NCBI GenBank assembly: GCA_945859605.1
Contig: OX243821.1
Span: 21,847,505-21,911,504, forward strand
DNA: 64,000 bases
Reading direction: 5' to 3'
DNA from: Lumbricus rubellus
Lineage: Eukaryota > Annelida > Clitellata > Crassiclitellata > Lumbricidae
The notes beneath the pieces are model-generated. The model made no database searches, had not been told where the DNA came from, and saw only the letters and a list, made by a program, of their open reading frames with translations. The translations under genes and the position numbers were made by a program. This document shows positions 10,991-22,117 of the stretch, in pieces (positions within the stretch are counted from its first letter, which is position 1; each line of letters begins with the position of its first letter).

Positions 10991-12883
10991 ATACACAGAC
11001 AAATAGACAGGCTTATGCGCAGGCTTATGACGAAGACTTTGTATAAAGTAGGACAAAAAGTTAGCATCGTGAAAAAGAGAAGTAGAAGAGAAGCCGGGGG
11101 AAAGGAGTTGAAGGACAAGAAGCGCTGTAAGAAAAAACTGAGGAAGTAGCAATAACTCAAATTAGTCGAATGAAGAATGAAAGCGAAGACAGAGAATGGG
11201 AATAAAGAATAAAAGATCCGCCTCTAGTCATGATGGATGAAGTAGTAGTGCCATCGAAAAAAGAGATGAAAACGCCAATGAAAGAAGATTGAGGATTCAC
11301 CCGTCAGCTGCTGATGAGCTGTACCGTGTAGGGCGCCAAGAACCCCCGGGGGTAGGGGGGGCTACAGTGACTGAGTGCCCGTTTTCAGTTGATGACTTTT
11401 TGTAATTCGTTTAAAATTCATATTAAACAGCCACATGCACCATGATTTACTAACGTGTACGATGTAGGCCACTTTTTACCCGAGTGTATACCCTACTTTT
11501 ATGGTGGTGAGTATACGATGCCGTTTTTCCCGGAGGTGAGTTACTGTATACCCGCGTATACAATTGATTACAGCCCTGGGCTACAGTGACTCACTGCCCG
11601 TTTTCACTTAATTAAGGACTATTTTTAAAAAAAACAATTTCCCGGCGCTGTGCAAAACAAGAACCACCAATTCATAATAAAAGTAATCCTAGTTTCATTT
11701 CAAACTAATACAACGCAGTATGATTGCAATTTATTGGAATGAAAGCATGATTAAAATTATCGCAGGAATTGAATTTAACTAGCTGGCAGCGATGCAAGGC
11801 GTCATTGCGTCAAACTGCTCAGTTAATTAAGTCACTCTGTAGAATTAAAGGCTGAGTTTACCTCGGGGGGGGGGGGTAACGGGAAGCGATCCCGTGTCCT
11901 CCGTGCTTGCCAGATTGCTACCTATAACCAAAACCAATTCTCCATTGACCATAATATACTGGGCCAGTAATCTATTTAGGTTACAGAACACATTCTGCTT
12001 TCCACACTCCTCCTTCTTAAAAAGAGTGCAGATTTCAGATCCATGTCTTAATATAAATGGCGTAGTATTATATGGTACCACTAAGAGGAAGGCGTAGGAC
12101 AGAGCGGGATGGCGGATGTCGGAGGGTATCCATGTCACAAACCTGCTCAACAGCAGAAGACTGAAGAAGAGAAGTCTCTTAATATAGATTGTCAAGGTCG
12201 TATCTCGTTTCCCCAAGATTTACATCTCACGTTGGAATATAACAGTACACGCGCAGTAGAACCTTACACGTAAAATATGTCGTGACGCCAATAATTCGGA
12301 CAGCTTTTAGTACATGTGGTAATAATTGGGGCCATTAGGCCTACTGTTGGCGATATTCTGATGCGATGGTTTGTTCGAATTGTTTTCAGGTCGCGCTCTG
12401 AATTCCGGATGAAAAACAGGAAGAGAACGTTGAAGAAGAATGGCGAGGTATCGACCGCACGGCGGGGGTAAGAGCAGAAGCGAGAACAGCCAACCGGAAA
12501 TGGAATTGCATTCGGTTGACTGGACCGTGAAAGAATAGAAATCGAATTCGGAAAGAAAGGACAAACTGCGTTGAAGAAAGAACGAAACGATCGCTAGAGG
12601 AAGAAGGGAAAAGAAAAGGGAAGAAGGAGGAGGAGTGTTATAGAGAGGAGGAGTAGTAATATGAAGAGGAATAACGAGAGGGAGTAGGAACAGTGGAGTA
12701 TAATTAGACTTATATATAGAATATCATACAGAATTGGAGGAACATAATTTTGTTGAGGAGAAGGAATATCGAGCGTAGAGAAAGTTGTCGCCAAGGAGAG
12801 AGAGAGAGAGCAGTGGATGCTGGACTGCTTCTGGATCGAGTGTATATGGAAAGCAATCGCGTTTGGTTTCTTGGACAAAAAAG
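10991..12883. other. Gene-free region with a 210-bp spaced duplication and purine-rich tract
   Basis: No gene recognised. The phrase CTACAGTGACT.A.TGCCCGTTTTCA occurs at about 11371 and again at about 11581 with similar downstream sequence, a diverged duplication. Positions 12590-12680 are strongly purine-rich (GAAGG/GGAGGA) and 12797-12812 is (GA)n. Confidence 0.5.
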
Positions 12884-12950
12884 GCGCTCGTGAATATGCT
12901 GGTGCCCTGCGCTTGGCTTTCGAGCGGCGCTTTAGAAATTCGAGAATTAC
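12884..12950 (+). repeat. 85-bp dispersed repeat, copy 3
   Basis: Carries GCGCTCGTGAATATGCTGGTG, the GC stem and TTTAGAAATTCGAG, as in 2769-2856, without the GATTAC tail. It lies about 430 bp upstream of the GPCR start and may fall in that gene's 5' region. Confidence 0.55.
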
Positions 12951-13090
12951 GTTGGTGACAATTGCATTTTCAAAGGAGAAGGAGTAGCTACGGTAAGAGA
13001 ATCAACCGGAGTATGCCAACGACCCTAGTAGTTGTATTGGATAGAATGAGCTTCAGCGGATAAGCGTAACGTGTCAAGGAGAAGAAGCGC

Positions 13091-13361
13091 CTTGCTTCTT
13101 GTGGGTTCTACATTCCTTCAAGACAACGCACGAACGGAGAAGGAACACCCTGCATTCTTGTGGGACCGACGTTCCTTCAAGACAACGCACGAACGGAGAA
13201 GGAACACCCTGCATTCTTGTGGGACCGACGTTCCTTCAAGACAACGCACGAAGGGAGGAGCATCCTGCTTCTTAGAAGCCCGACATTCCTTCAAGACAAC
13301 GCACGAAGGGAGGAGCACCCTGCTTCTTAGAAGCCCGACATTCCTTCAAGACAACGCACGG
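13091..13361. repeat. Tandem repeat, five units of 55-59 bp, upstream of the GPCR
   Basis: The core CCTTCAAGACAACGCACG starts at 13115, 13174, 13233, 13288 and 13343, giving spacings of 59, 59, 55 and 55 bp. Between cores the wording switches from ATTCTTGTGGGACCGACG to CTTCTTAGAAGCCCGAC. Spacings are not multiples of three, yet the frame of the downstream receptor stays open through the array. Confidence 0.9.
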
Positions 13362-13382
13362 GAGACAGGCAGCGGCGCATCA

Positions 13383-14702
13383 ATGGAAGACGAATCCGAC
13401 AAAACGTGGGACGTCCTGCTGTACGAAAACGTCTACACAACCCTCTACACGTTCGGCCTACCCACCGTGTGCATCGTCGGGTTTCTCGGCAACGTCATGA
13501 ACCTGTTGATCCTAACCGGTCGGCGGGTCCAGCACTCCCTTCGGGCCATGGAGCGATCCGCCAACGCCTGCCTGATCGCCCTCGCCGTCGCCGACATGTC
13601 CTTCTGCATCAGCGCCTTCCCGTCCACCTTCCTCCCGGAGGACATGGTCTTCGACGGGAAGTCATTCCTCGCTTACTACGGCTGCTACTGCGCAGGCGTC
13701 ATCAACATATTCATTATGACGAGCACGTGGTTGACGGTTGTCATGTCAACGGAGAGGTATCTGGCCATATGCCACCCCCTCAAATCGAGAAACTTGATCA
13801 GTCTTCACCGTACGCGCGCCGTCATCGTCATCGTATACCTCGCCTCCGTTCTCTTCAACGTACCCGTCTTCTGGAGGTACTCCATGGACCCCCTCCTACC
13901 TTCATCATCCCAACCACTGCCCGCAGACGAAAACTCCACGACACCGGTACTCCAATTCGCCGTCCGCCCCATCGGTACGGACAAACTCCTCGACCACACG
14001 TACCGCGGACTCTGGTCCGTGCTCGGGAACCTCATCCCGCTCCTCTTCCTCGTCCTCTGTAACGTCTCCCTCGCCCGCGAGATCCACCGGTCCTACGACC
14101 TCCGACAGAGAATGAACGAAAACGTTGGCCTGGCTCAAGCTCGCCACCGACGCCGGACTTCCTCCCTCGACCAAGACGCCAGCAACCGGATCACGGTCAC
14201 CCTGGTCAGCATCGTCGTAATGTTCTTCATCTTGGTCGCTCCGTCGGAAATAGTCAAACAGATCGCTTACTTGATCGGTGGTGACCTAAGTCACAACTAC
14301 ACGTACATGACAATCGAGGTCGTCACGAATCTCATGCAGACAGTCAACTTTTCAGCAAACTTCATCTTGTACTGCATCGTCAATCCCTCATTCCGGAAGG
14401 TGATGCGCGAGATGACGTCATGTGTTCGACGGTCGTCGGGGGCTCACCGGCGTGGGCACCAACCGTTGAACTGCTACCAGCATCACCTGCTGCAGCAACC
14501 GATGCGGGCGTCTGTCAGGCAGAAGATGATGATGGCGAGAGGAACATCGTACCGTGACATGATCAGCACGATGGCTTACTACAGCAGCTCTGTTGGGGGA
14601 GGAGGGGGAGGGACAGGGGTAGCGGGAGTGGGTGGATCGAGGAGTAAGGATGTTTTGAGGAAGCTCAGGTGTGATATCGTCAACGACTCTCACATTCATT
14701 AA
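13383..14702 (+). CDS. Class A (rhodopsin-like) GPCR, probable neuropeptide receptor
   Basis: A 439-residue seven-helix receptor in one uninterrupted exon. Helices fall near 25-45 (GN in FLGNVMN), 60-80 (LAVAD), 100-126 ending in the ERY form of DRY at 124-126, 146-163, 210-230 (IPLL), 270-290 (ILVAPSE, lacking the usual CWxP tryptophan) and 311-333, where NPxxY is replaced by NFILY (326-330). N184 (NST) and N305 (NYT) fit glycosylation sites. The tail has a glycine run (405-410) and basic stretches. The helix 3 and 7 wording resembles FMRFamide/peptide receptors of invertebrates (family memory); the ligand is unknown. The role would be a plasma-membrane receptor signalling through G proteins. 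I chose ATG 13383; the frame is open upstream to 13071 without an ATG, through a tandem repeat. The gene is markedly GC-richer than its surroundings. An upstream 5' exon cannot be excluded. Confidence 0.88.
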   Translation: MEDESDKTWDVLLYENVYTTLYTFGLPTVCIVGFLGNVMNLLILTGRRVQHSLRAMERSANACLIALAVADMSFCISAFPSTFLPEDMVFDGKSFLAYYGCYCAGVINIFIMTSTWLTVVMSTERYLAICHPLKSRNLISLHRTRAVIVIVYLASVLFNVPVFWRYSMDPLLPSSSQPLPADENSTTPVLQFAVRPIGTDKLLDHTYRGLWSVLGNLIPLLFLVLCNVSLAREIHRSYDLRQRMNENVGLAQARHRRRTSSLDQDASNRITVTLVSIVVMFFILVAPSEIVKQIAYLIGGDLSHNYTYMTIEVVTNLMQTVNFSANFILYCIVNPSFRKVMREMTSCVRRSSGAHRRGHQPLNCYQHHLLQQPMRASVRQKMMMARGTSYRDMISTMAYYSSSVGGGGGGTGVAGVGGSRSKDVLRKLRCDIVNDSHIH

Positions 14703-14730
14703 CACAAACTCTCTCACACACACACTTAAT

Positions 14731-14942
14731 GGGACGCAGTGGTCTAGTGGTGGCGTCGTTGCCTAGGAGCCGGAAGGTTCGAGGTTCAAATCCACCTCGC
14801 CGCGTAAGGACCTTGGGCAAGCCCTTCACTCGCAATTGCTCAGCGCTTCGGCGTGAAACTCCGATGCAGTGTCCGCTCTGCATTCGGGAGCGCCTCTGAG
14901 TAGAGAGCTTGATGGGGCGCTATAACAAGTGCACATACAAAC
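14731..14942 (+). mobile_element. tRNA-derived SINE, full-length copy
   Basis: Starts GGGACGCAGTGGTCTAGTGG (A-box region) and has a B box GGTTCGAGGTTCAAATCC with a small duplication. It continues through CTTCACTCGCAATTGCTCAG and ends in the GGAGCGCCTCTGAGTAG ... GGGGCGCTATAACAAGTGCA tail. The polymerase III boxes and tRNA-like 5' end indicate a tRNA-derived SINE. It sits 28 bp past the GPCR stop codon. Confidence 0.85.
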
Positions 14943-15352
14943 ACGTGACGCTCAGTAGGTATACGTTCAGGAGTTGGGAAACGTCCCTGCAGGGAATGCT
15001 GTTCGCATTATTTTCACAGTGCCAGTCCCACGCATCGGTAATGGAGGAGGGCGACGCTAATGCTCTTTGTCATCAGACAGTGTCGTTAAAGTGAAACTAC
15101 TACTAGTAGTATAGTATTGCTCCCGGAGGATATATGAACTGATACCAGTGCGAAATCCTGGCAGTCTATCTTTGAACTTATATATGAGTATAATTACATC
15201 ATAGACATGCGAGAGTATTCTTAACTTCGTCAGATCCATATCGTGCACAATGCATGTACCAATTATATATCTAGACACAATTGACTGTAGCTACACATTC
15301 GTGTATATATATATAAACTGTATATAATTATGCATAACATGATGTATATATA
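14943..15352. other. AT-rich intergenic stretch
   Basis: No gene or clear element. Positions 15300-15354 are TA-rich simple sequence next to the hairpin element that follows. Confidence 0.5.
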
Positions 15353-15354
15353 TA

Positions 15355-15463
15355 CAGGGTGCGCCAAAAATGTAATCCCCTACGATTTTTAGCCCATATC
15401 CTGGCCAAACATAATTATTTATGGGCTAAAAACCGTAGAGGATTACTTTTTTGGCGCACCATG
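15355..15463. mobile_element. 109-bp palindromic MITE (Tc1/mariner type)
   Basis: The arms are almost the whole element: GTGCGCCAAAAATGTAATCC at the left is matched by the reverse of the right end, and pairing continues through CTACGgTTTTTAGCCCATA, leaving a loop of only about 15 bases. Flanking TA dinucleotides (15353-15354, 15464-15465) fit TA-target insertion. RNA from it would form a long hairpin. Confidence 0.85.
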
Positions 15464-15894
15464 TATATTACAGTGTTGATTTTCCAAGTTGAATTATATT
15501 TTATTACACTGCTGTCTCTGAACAACGTGTACATTGACAAGAGAACACTTGAAGATACAATGTATGCCTTCGTATTTTTATATTATAAAAAACAAGCGTA
15601 ACATGAAAGAATGGTCGATACGATTGTGTACGGCAATGTATGCACGCTGCGAGTGTGTACACTGTGTACTAGTGTGTAGGTATAAATGTGTACCATTATT
15701 ATTTTTTACCCACGGTATACCTCATATCCCTCGAGGTTCCAAAAATTAGCTAGAAGTTGTTTTCATTATTATCATCGTCGTCGTCATTATTATTATTATA
15801 GCTTATGAGTATTTAATTGATGAATTTAATTAGGCCCACCTATGACGTGCAGTATATACTTTTGTGGGAAAATCACTTAAACGATTACAGAAAG
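15464..15894. other. Gene-free stretch
   Basis: AT-rich unique sequence with short ATT/GTC runs near 15770-15800. No gene recognised. Confidence 0.4.
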
Positions 15895-16100
<206 letters not shown>

Positions 16101-16130
16101 CGATCTAATCTGTTTGTATGTGTTTGTAAT

Positions 16131-16344
16131 TTTGTATGTGCACTTGTTATAGCGCCCCTTCAAGCTCTCCCTACTCAGAGGCTCTCCCGAATGCAGAGCG
16201 GACACTGCATCGGAGTTTCACGCCGAAGCGCTGAGCAATTGTGAGTGAAGGACTTGCCCAAGGTCCTTACGCGGCGAGGTGGATTCGAACCTCGAACCTT
16301 CTGGCTCCAAGGCAACGACGCCACCACTACAGCACCACGCCCCA
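16131..16344 (-). mobile_element. tRNA-derived SINE, full-length copy
   Basis: Reverse orientation: tail GTGCACTTGTTATAGCGCCC at the left, B box GGTTCGAGGTTCGAATCC on the minus strand near 16270-16290, head at 16344. It carries the same B-box region duplication as the 14731 copy. Confidence 0.85.
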
Positions 16345-16702
16345 CATTAGATAGATAATCTATCTATTATAACGTCTATAACCTCTATAACATTAACGTC
16401 TTGGTCATCCGATCTTTATTCATTATTGCATAACATTATGAGACCGAATAATAATAATAATTCTAGTTTCATTTTAATTATAACTTCTGCATCAAATTCT
16501 CCTTTTATATGGATCCGTCTGCACACTTCTGCCTTACTGACTTTTTCACTCATCCTTTTCTCATAATTCTCATGTGACATTTTCTCTCGAAGACCAGTGT
16601 ATACTCTTCTTTTTTTATATCTTTGGTTAATACCCAAGTCTCGCATCCATACAACATGCAGATGAAAAGGCATCAAATCTACATACGTGGGTACATTTCT
16701 CC

Positions 16703-16909
16703 GGGTCTTGGACTTTACCCCTCGACCCATTACTCCTGCCATTACCCCCCTCCCCGCCATTACCCCCGACCATTACCCCCCGTAGGACATTACCCCTGCC
16801 ATTACCCCCCGTCTGTTTACATTTAGGTCCAGTGTATGTATGAATGTAGCCTACATGTCGGGGGTAATGGCAGAGGGTAATGGGCCGGGGGGGTAATGTC
16901 CGGATACCG
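16703..16909. mobile_element. hAT-like MITE with TTACCCC-rich ends
   Basis: The left end is GGGTCTTGGACTTTACCCC; the right end, reversed, is CGGTATCCGGACATTACCCC. It is flanked by a perfect 8-bp duplication ATTTCTCC (16695-16702 and 16910-16917). CCATTACCCC units repeat inside the left half and GGGTAATGG units inside the right half, so the strand can fold extensively. Confidence 0.7.
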
Positions 16910-16917
16910 ATTTCTCC

Positions 16918-17452
16918 AGAAACATTTCACCCTATAATAAGGCATCCAATGTACCGGTATTGACCCTCAATTTCAGACAGAGACAGTCTCAAAGTTTGTG
17001 TTTGACAAATACAGCTTGCAGGTGCAGCAGCATTATAATACGTTCCCCATATATATTATTATGTTTTGAAGCGCCCCAGATATATGACCGTCATCCAGAT
17101 TTACGGCATAGATAATATACTTTATGGCACCCTGAGTTCCCAGTCAAAAAACAAGAGTTCAGGTTTACTGCACAGCTCCCGAGACCCATTCATCTTTTAC
17201 GACTGACTATGAACTGCTAGGAGATATTATGAACGAGCTCCCACCGTGCATCATACCCACGGGGATTACTATGTCGGTCGGTCTAACAGCACATAATGTA
17301 CACTGTTGTTTTGACGCCATTAAATTATATAACAGAGCAAATGGAGCCGTAAAACGGGGTTATAAGGCATGTGACCCATTTTCCAGCTGACCTACGTTGC
17401 AACGGAAAGTTTAGTTGAACATAATATTTCCTGTCGTTACCTTTTAAACATT
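16918..17452. other. Gene-free stretch before the LINE
   Basis: Unique sequence; no gene or element recognised. Confidence 0.4.
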
Positions 17453-17464
17453 TTCAACAATGCC

Positions 17465-18448
17465 TTGTATGTTGATGATCTACTCATTTGCTATACCTCG
17501 TCCAGTATGGCATCTATTGAAAGACAACTTCAAAGATGTCTGAATAAAATGGAGGTCTGGTGTAACGAAAATGGCTTTAAATTTTCGAAATCTAAAACTG
17601 TGTGTATGCACTTCTGCAACAAACGAGGATTACACCCTGACCCAGAACTTACAATCTCAAGATCCAAGATCCCAGTGGTTCTTGAATATAAATTCTTGGG
17701 CATAGTATTCGACAAAAAACTTACTTTTAAACCGCACATTCAGTATCTTAAGAAAAAAGGAATAAAAGCCTTGAACCTTCTTAAGGTCATAGCACATACT
17801 GACTGGGGAGCTGATAGAGTCGTCTTACTTCGACTGTACAATACAGTCATAAGATCAAAACTGGAGTATGGTTCGGTCGTTTATGCCAGTGCACGGCCAT
17901 CTTATCTAAAGGCCCTTGATCCTGTCCAGAACCAGGCATTACGCCTTTGTCTAGGTGCTTTTCGCACATCGCCAGTTGCTAGTCTTGAGGTGGAGGCTGA
18001 CGTCATCCCCTTATCTCTTCGAAGAACAAAACTTGAGCTGCAGTATGTGTCTAAGCTTAAAAGTAACCCTAGGAATCCAGCATACCGATGTGTATTTCAA
18101 CCGGACAATGAACAGTTATTTACCAACAGACCAGCTGCTGTACCACCGCTGGGTATCCGCCTAGGACCACATTTGGAGAATTTAGGCTTTGATATGAGTA
18201 ATATTGTGGAGCAGAATGTTAGCAGCCTCCCGCCATGGATCCTTTGTAGACCCCAGATAATGTTTGATTTGCACTACCATAAAAAATCCGACACCAGTCC
18301 AAATATATATCAATGTATGCTCCAAGAACTACTATCAAATTATACGTCATACATGAAGATATATACCGATGGCTCAAAAGAAGGTGATAGAGTAGCTGCA
18401 AGCGCATTTGCAGAGAACACCTTTTTTATCTATACGAATTCCAGATAA
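17465..18448 (+). pseudogene. LINE reverse transcriptase C-terminal part plus start of RNase H
   Basis: The first residues give YVDDLLI, the RT active-site box, followed by the thumb region with FKFSKSKTVCM and a YKFLGIVFD motif, the usual LINE pattern. Near residue 300 RNase H begins (IYTDGSKEGD, first catalytic Asp). A six-T run at 18422-18427, one T too many, shifts the frame and the protein stops about 10 codons later. No ATG is needed: the fragment begins mid-protein and its first codon lies in the target duplication. Confidence 0.9.
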
Positions 18449-19410
18449 AACTTCTATCTACACAGCTGAACTCACAGGTCTTCTTCTGGCTCTGGATATT
18501 ACAAGTAAGTCTAGAAAGAAACAGTTTTTAATAATGAGTGACTCACTGTCGTCCTTACAAGCTGTCGCAGGTTGTGATCTAAACCACTCACTGGTGAGAG
18601 ACATTCTCACCAAGTATCACCGAATCACAACATCTGGCAAAGTGATCAAATTTTGCTGGGTACCAGGCCATGTTGGCATTAGAGGTAATGAGGCTGCAGA
18701 CTCAGCTGCCAAAGCAGCACTCTCAGATGCAGTATCATACTGCAAAATTCCATATTCTGATGCCAAGCAATACATTGATGCTTATGTGTATAATCAATGG
18801 AAGCTAAAGTGGAGTAGTATGGATCGTAATAAACTACATACCATTAACCCTAATATAGAAAGATGGCGCCATGCCTCCCAAGACAATCGTAAAGACGAAG
18901 TAGTCTTAGCACGGCTAAGAATAGGTCATACTTATCTTACACATGCTCATCTGCTTAAAAATGAAGATGCACCACAATGTGTGGGATGCAACTGCCCTTT
19001 AACAGTGGAACACATACTGGTGTCGTGTGTTGATTTTACACTGACAAGACAAAAATACTATATAGAACAATCACTCTCTAATATTTTCGAACATGTCTCT
19101 CCAAAGAATATCTTACTGTTTTTAAAAGAAATACAACTGTACAACAAAGTATAGAAGATATCATAAATAAAATGACTCGTAACCTGCTTATCGGAAGTAT
19201 CATATAATCTTGAATATATTTTAACCTTATTTATTAATTTTACTTCTACCATATATCGAATGCTGTAGTTATAAGTTTTATCCTATCTATTAACCCCCAA
19301 GCGTTTTTAGTATCAACTAATGATGTGTATTCGATAATCATGCCAAGGCACGAAATAGCCAATTCTGTGCTGAAGTGCCGTTAAGCCCAATCAATCAATC
19401 AATCAATCAA
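17468..19410 (+). mobile_element. 5'-truncated LINE of an RNase H-bearing (I-group-like) clade
   Basis: The insertion is bounded by a perfect 15-bp duplication TTCAACAATGCCTTG (17453-17467 and 19411-19425). It starts inside the reverse transcriptase at the catalytic YVDD box and runs through the RT C-terminus, an RNase H domain and a CCHC-type motif to a (TCAA)n tail (19389-19410). An RNase H after RT is a feature of I, R1, LOA, Nimb and Tad-type LINEs (known); the exact clade is not resolved. The loss of the 5' part, the tail repeat and the duplication are the normal outcome of target-primed reverse transcription. One frameshift breaks it, so it is dead. Confidence 0.92.
18408..19154 (+). 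pseudogene. LINE RNase H domain and C-terminal CCHC motif, downstream of frameshift
   Basis: Continues the previous frame after the T-run slip. RNase H residues are visible: Glu in TAELTGLLLAL, Asp in LIMSDSLSS, and Asp in RGNEAADSAAK. The WVPGHVGI block is typical. Near the end, C-x2-C-x7-H-x4-C (CVGCNCPLTVEHILVSC) is the motif commonly found after RNase H in these LINEs. The frame ends normally at TAG/TAA about 250 bp before the tail. Confidence 0.9.
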
Positions 19411-19589
19411 TTCAACAATGCCTTGCACCCAATACTATAGCCATTGTTATATATACAGACAACAATGCCCACGCGTGAAGACAAAACAGGTGACTTGTCC
19501 CCGATCCCCGAATTACTAACTTCTTTGTCCACATCGACCTTCCCGTTTTCAGACGTTTTCTTCCTCTTCTCAGTTTTGTGGGCCCCGAT

Positions 19590-20010
19590 ATAATATTATT
19601 TCAGCGTTTATTTGAGCTCGTACATTCATACGTGCTGGACGTCCTTCACTGGCTCCCTGTTCATCAGGGCATCCATCATAAGGTGTCCTCCACCGTCTGC
19701 TATTGTATCCTGGACAATTCGTCTGTCTACATGTGTGTTCGGGATCTCTTTACTTTAATTTCCGCTTGCTCTGGTCGCCGCTCTCTAAAGGCGACTTTTT
19801 GGTCCCACACGAACTCACAGCCATCAGACAGAACGGTGCCTTCTCGATTGTGGGAAGGTGGGTACCTCTGTTTGGACTGGCCTCTACCCTGATGCAGTCT
19901 CTCCCTGGGACCTGTCTGGCTCTTTTTAATAACTACTCAAGACTTTCCTCTTTGGACGTAAGTGGGTCGGAGCGCCTCTGAATAGTTACCCTGAAGGGGC
20001 GTTACATACA
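19590..20010 (+). mobile_element. L2/CR1-like LINE, C-terminal RT remnant and 3' tail
   Basis: The translation contains LHWLPVHQGI, the well-known C-terminal RT phrase of L2/CR1 LINEs, then a decayed stretch with GRRSLKA and FNNYSRLSSL in other frames. It ends in GGAGCGCCTCTGAATAG ... GAAGGGGCG, the same tail carried by the SINEs. Frame changes and stops show an old copy. This supplies a likely LINE partner for the SINE family. Confidence 0.75.
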
Positions 20011-20904
20011 TGTCATAGATTGACATAATATTTTATGTAGGCCCCTAATCTATTGCAGATCTTCGAGAATTTCTCAGTGCCCACAAAAGCTACGTCAGGG
20101 AGACCAACTTATTCAACGGCGCAAACACCAAATACGTCCGCAATGGCCAGCGCTTCCCTGTTCGCGATGTTATTTAAGCTAACCAAAACTGAAACTGAGT
20201 TTGAATTAACTGAAAAGTTCCATTTGAGTGAACCGAGACTAAAACTAAAACTGAGTAACATGACAAAATGAATTCCTAAGCCAATTCTATTTTTCGCTAA
20301 TAAAAATTAATGCCACTAATAATAAAATAGTCAATTTCTTCTTTTGAATTTTTTTCACAAAAAATTAATAATATTAAGACCAAAAACTTCTGAAAACTGA
20401 AACTATAACTGAAACTCAAAAGATTTGAAATAAAAATCCGAGGAAGCCAAGTTACCATATAGTATTATAGACCATATTAATTTCGTGTGTAGCCAATCAT
20501 TGTAATTCACAAGACCAGTAGGTTTGACCATAGCCTTCTGGAGTTCAGAAACCAGTTCAATTCGCAAGTACATGTATATATAGGCGACTTCGTTTTTTTT
20601 GTTCCTTTCATTTACTAATACCCTTATACAAAGGCGAGGTTTAGTTCTTCAGTCCGCGAACCGTGCTCTACTCGATAGGATCAGTTGTTGGTGATGTAGC
20701 ACCCAGCAGTCCCTAAGACGAAGGTCGTCTAACTCTAATGAAGAACACTGAGTGATTACACGAGAAGTCCACGAATCAATCAATTTGCATGGTTACCTTT
20801 CTTCGTTTCGTACAAGGCCGATGTATCGGATTTCCGATGCATATATTTAGTCTTTTCTTACACCTTACCGTCCTTCCTTTGATGCATCACATTTACCTTC
20901 CATT
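20011..20904. other. Gene-free stretch
   Basis: No gene seen. Positions 20170-20430 have scattered AACTGAAACT words; the reverse complement of the same kind of word (AGTTACAGTTTCAGTT) recurs at 34420-34540. Confidence 0.45.
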
Positions 20905-20912
20905 CTTTGATG

Positions 20913-21107
20913 CAGGGCTGTTTTAAAGGAATTTTTAGAACTACACAACTCCTTCTTTTCTTTTCCATCCCCCATGGTAAATTACTTTCAATCGGAGGAC
21001 AATGACCATTTTTTGCTAGTTTTAACGGTACAGACGTGCTTCTACAATTGCACAAATCCATTTAGAACTGCACATTTTGTGTACAGCTGCACGTTAAAAA
21101 AGACCTG
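20913..21107 (+). mobile_element. hAT-like MITE with CAGGGCTTTTTTAA ends, copy 3 (best preserved)
   Basis: Left end CAGGGCTGTTTTAAAGG, right end ACGTTAAAAAAGACCTG, flanked by a perfect 8-bp duplication CTTTGATG (20905-20912 and 21108-21115). The flank itself lies in a small CTTTGATGCATC repeat cluster, so the duplication is slightly less decisive than in other copies. Confidence 0.8.
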
Positions 21108-21115
21108 CTTTGATG

Positions 21116-22115
21116 CATCGGATTTTACCTTTCTTCCTTTGATGCATAAAATATCCGACGCATTACAATATATAACATATATTTTATCTTCCCTTTACCC
21201 CTCCACCACCTCCACCCCCCGATTACTCATTTTATGAAAGAGTATAGCAGGGTCAGCACTCTGAATGCCTTTACGATGAATCACAGACGTCGTAACCCTC
21301 CCAAGGCCGGAACCTTTTTAGCCTGGCACTTAATCTAATTTAAAGCCGTCTGCTCGATTCGTCACACCAATGAGACAACGTCAGAAACGATGGAAACGAG
21401 AACGTCGGCGTTCTTATCGAATCACAGGCGAGCAATCTAGGTCGCCGCTAGATGGTGCGTGTTACGCGTCGTCGGCGAATCACGAGTACGATAATTGGGT
21501 CAGCAGTTGATGGCTCTGGTTCAAAGTGGATTGAGTAAGTTACTGTTTGCATTTTGGCAGTGCCAGTCCCAAGCGTGGACAAAGCATCTGTATAAAGTCC
21601 CCCCAGGAATGGATTCCCACCAGGAAAATTCGCGAGGTGTATACATGTAAATACATACCACTTCTTCCCCTCCCCAAGAAAAGTCAATGTGTCAGAATTT
21701 CTCCGCCCCCCCCCCGCCCCCCGAAAAACCGCGCGTGGTTGTGGCGTCGCCCATGCATATAATGGATATATTGTTAGATATAAAAAAGAAGGAAATACTA
21801 ACAAGGTCATCAGTTATAATTCCTGCAGCGAATATGGTTTGTTTTTGTGAGATTTCTGCAGAAAGACTGAACAAGGTCCTCAGAAATTCAGTTTAAAAGT
21901 TAATTCCAAAGGTACACGTAGATAGCCCACGCAGGTATAAAAAGTGGAGAAAAATAAGGAGACGAATGATCGACCGACTCGTTCCTAGGGGCAATAGTGG
22001 ATTGGCCATTTTGAAATAATTCATACACAAAGTGTAGCCTACAGCCTATATATGTATATAAACGCGGAAATTAAGAGACAATCATCTAAGTCTCATGTAC
22101 GAAGAAATATATACA
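21116..22115. other. Gene-free stretch
   Basis: No gene recognised. Positions 21700-21722 hold a C-rich run within a MITE-like piece. Confidence 0.4.
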
Positions 22116-22117
22116 TA

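Noticed and set aside
10615..11160. 181-codon minus-strand frame rich in Ser, Ile, His, Pro
   Set aside because: Derives from GGAT/GACA repeats.
13091..13361. CRISPR-like array (regularly spaced repeats)
   Set aside because: Animal DNA; the whole unit is repeated and the spacers are near-identical.
13071..13382. N-terminal extension of the GPCR starting at a GTG
   Set aside because: No ATG, the sequence is a tandem repeat with non-triplet unit length, and the ATG at 13383 lies just before the first helix.
14770..14795. tRNA gene suggested by the B box
   Set aside because: The surrounding 200 bp is a repeated SINE with no foldable tRNA body; the box is inherited from the SINE's tRNA ancestor.
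16740..16900. Telomere-like repeats
   Set aside because: Units are TTACCCC/CATTACCCC within a transposon, not TTAGGG arrays.
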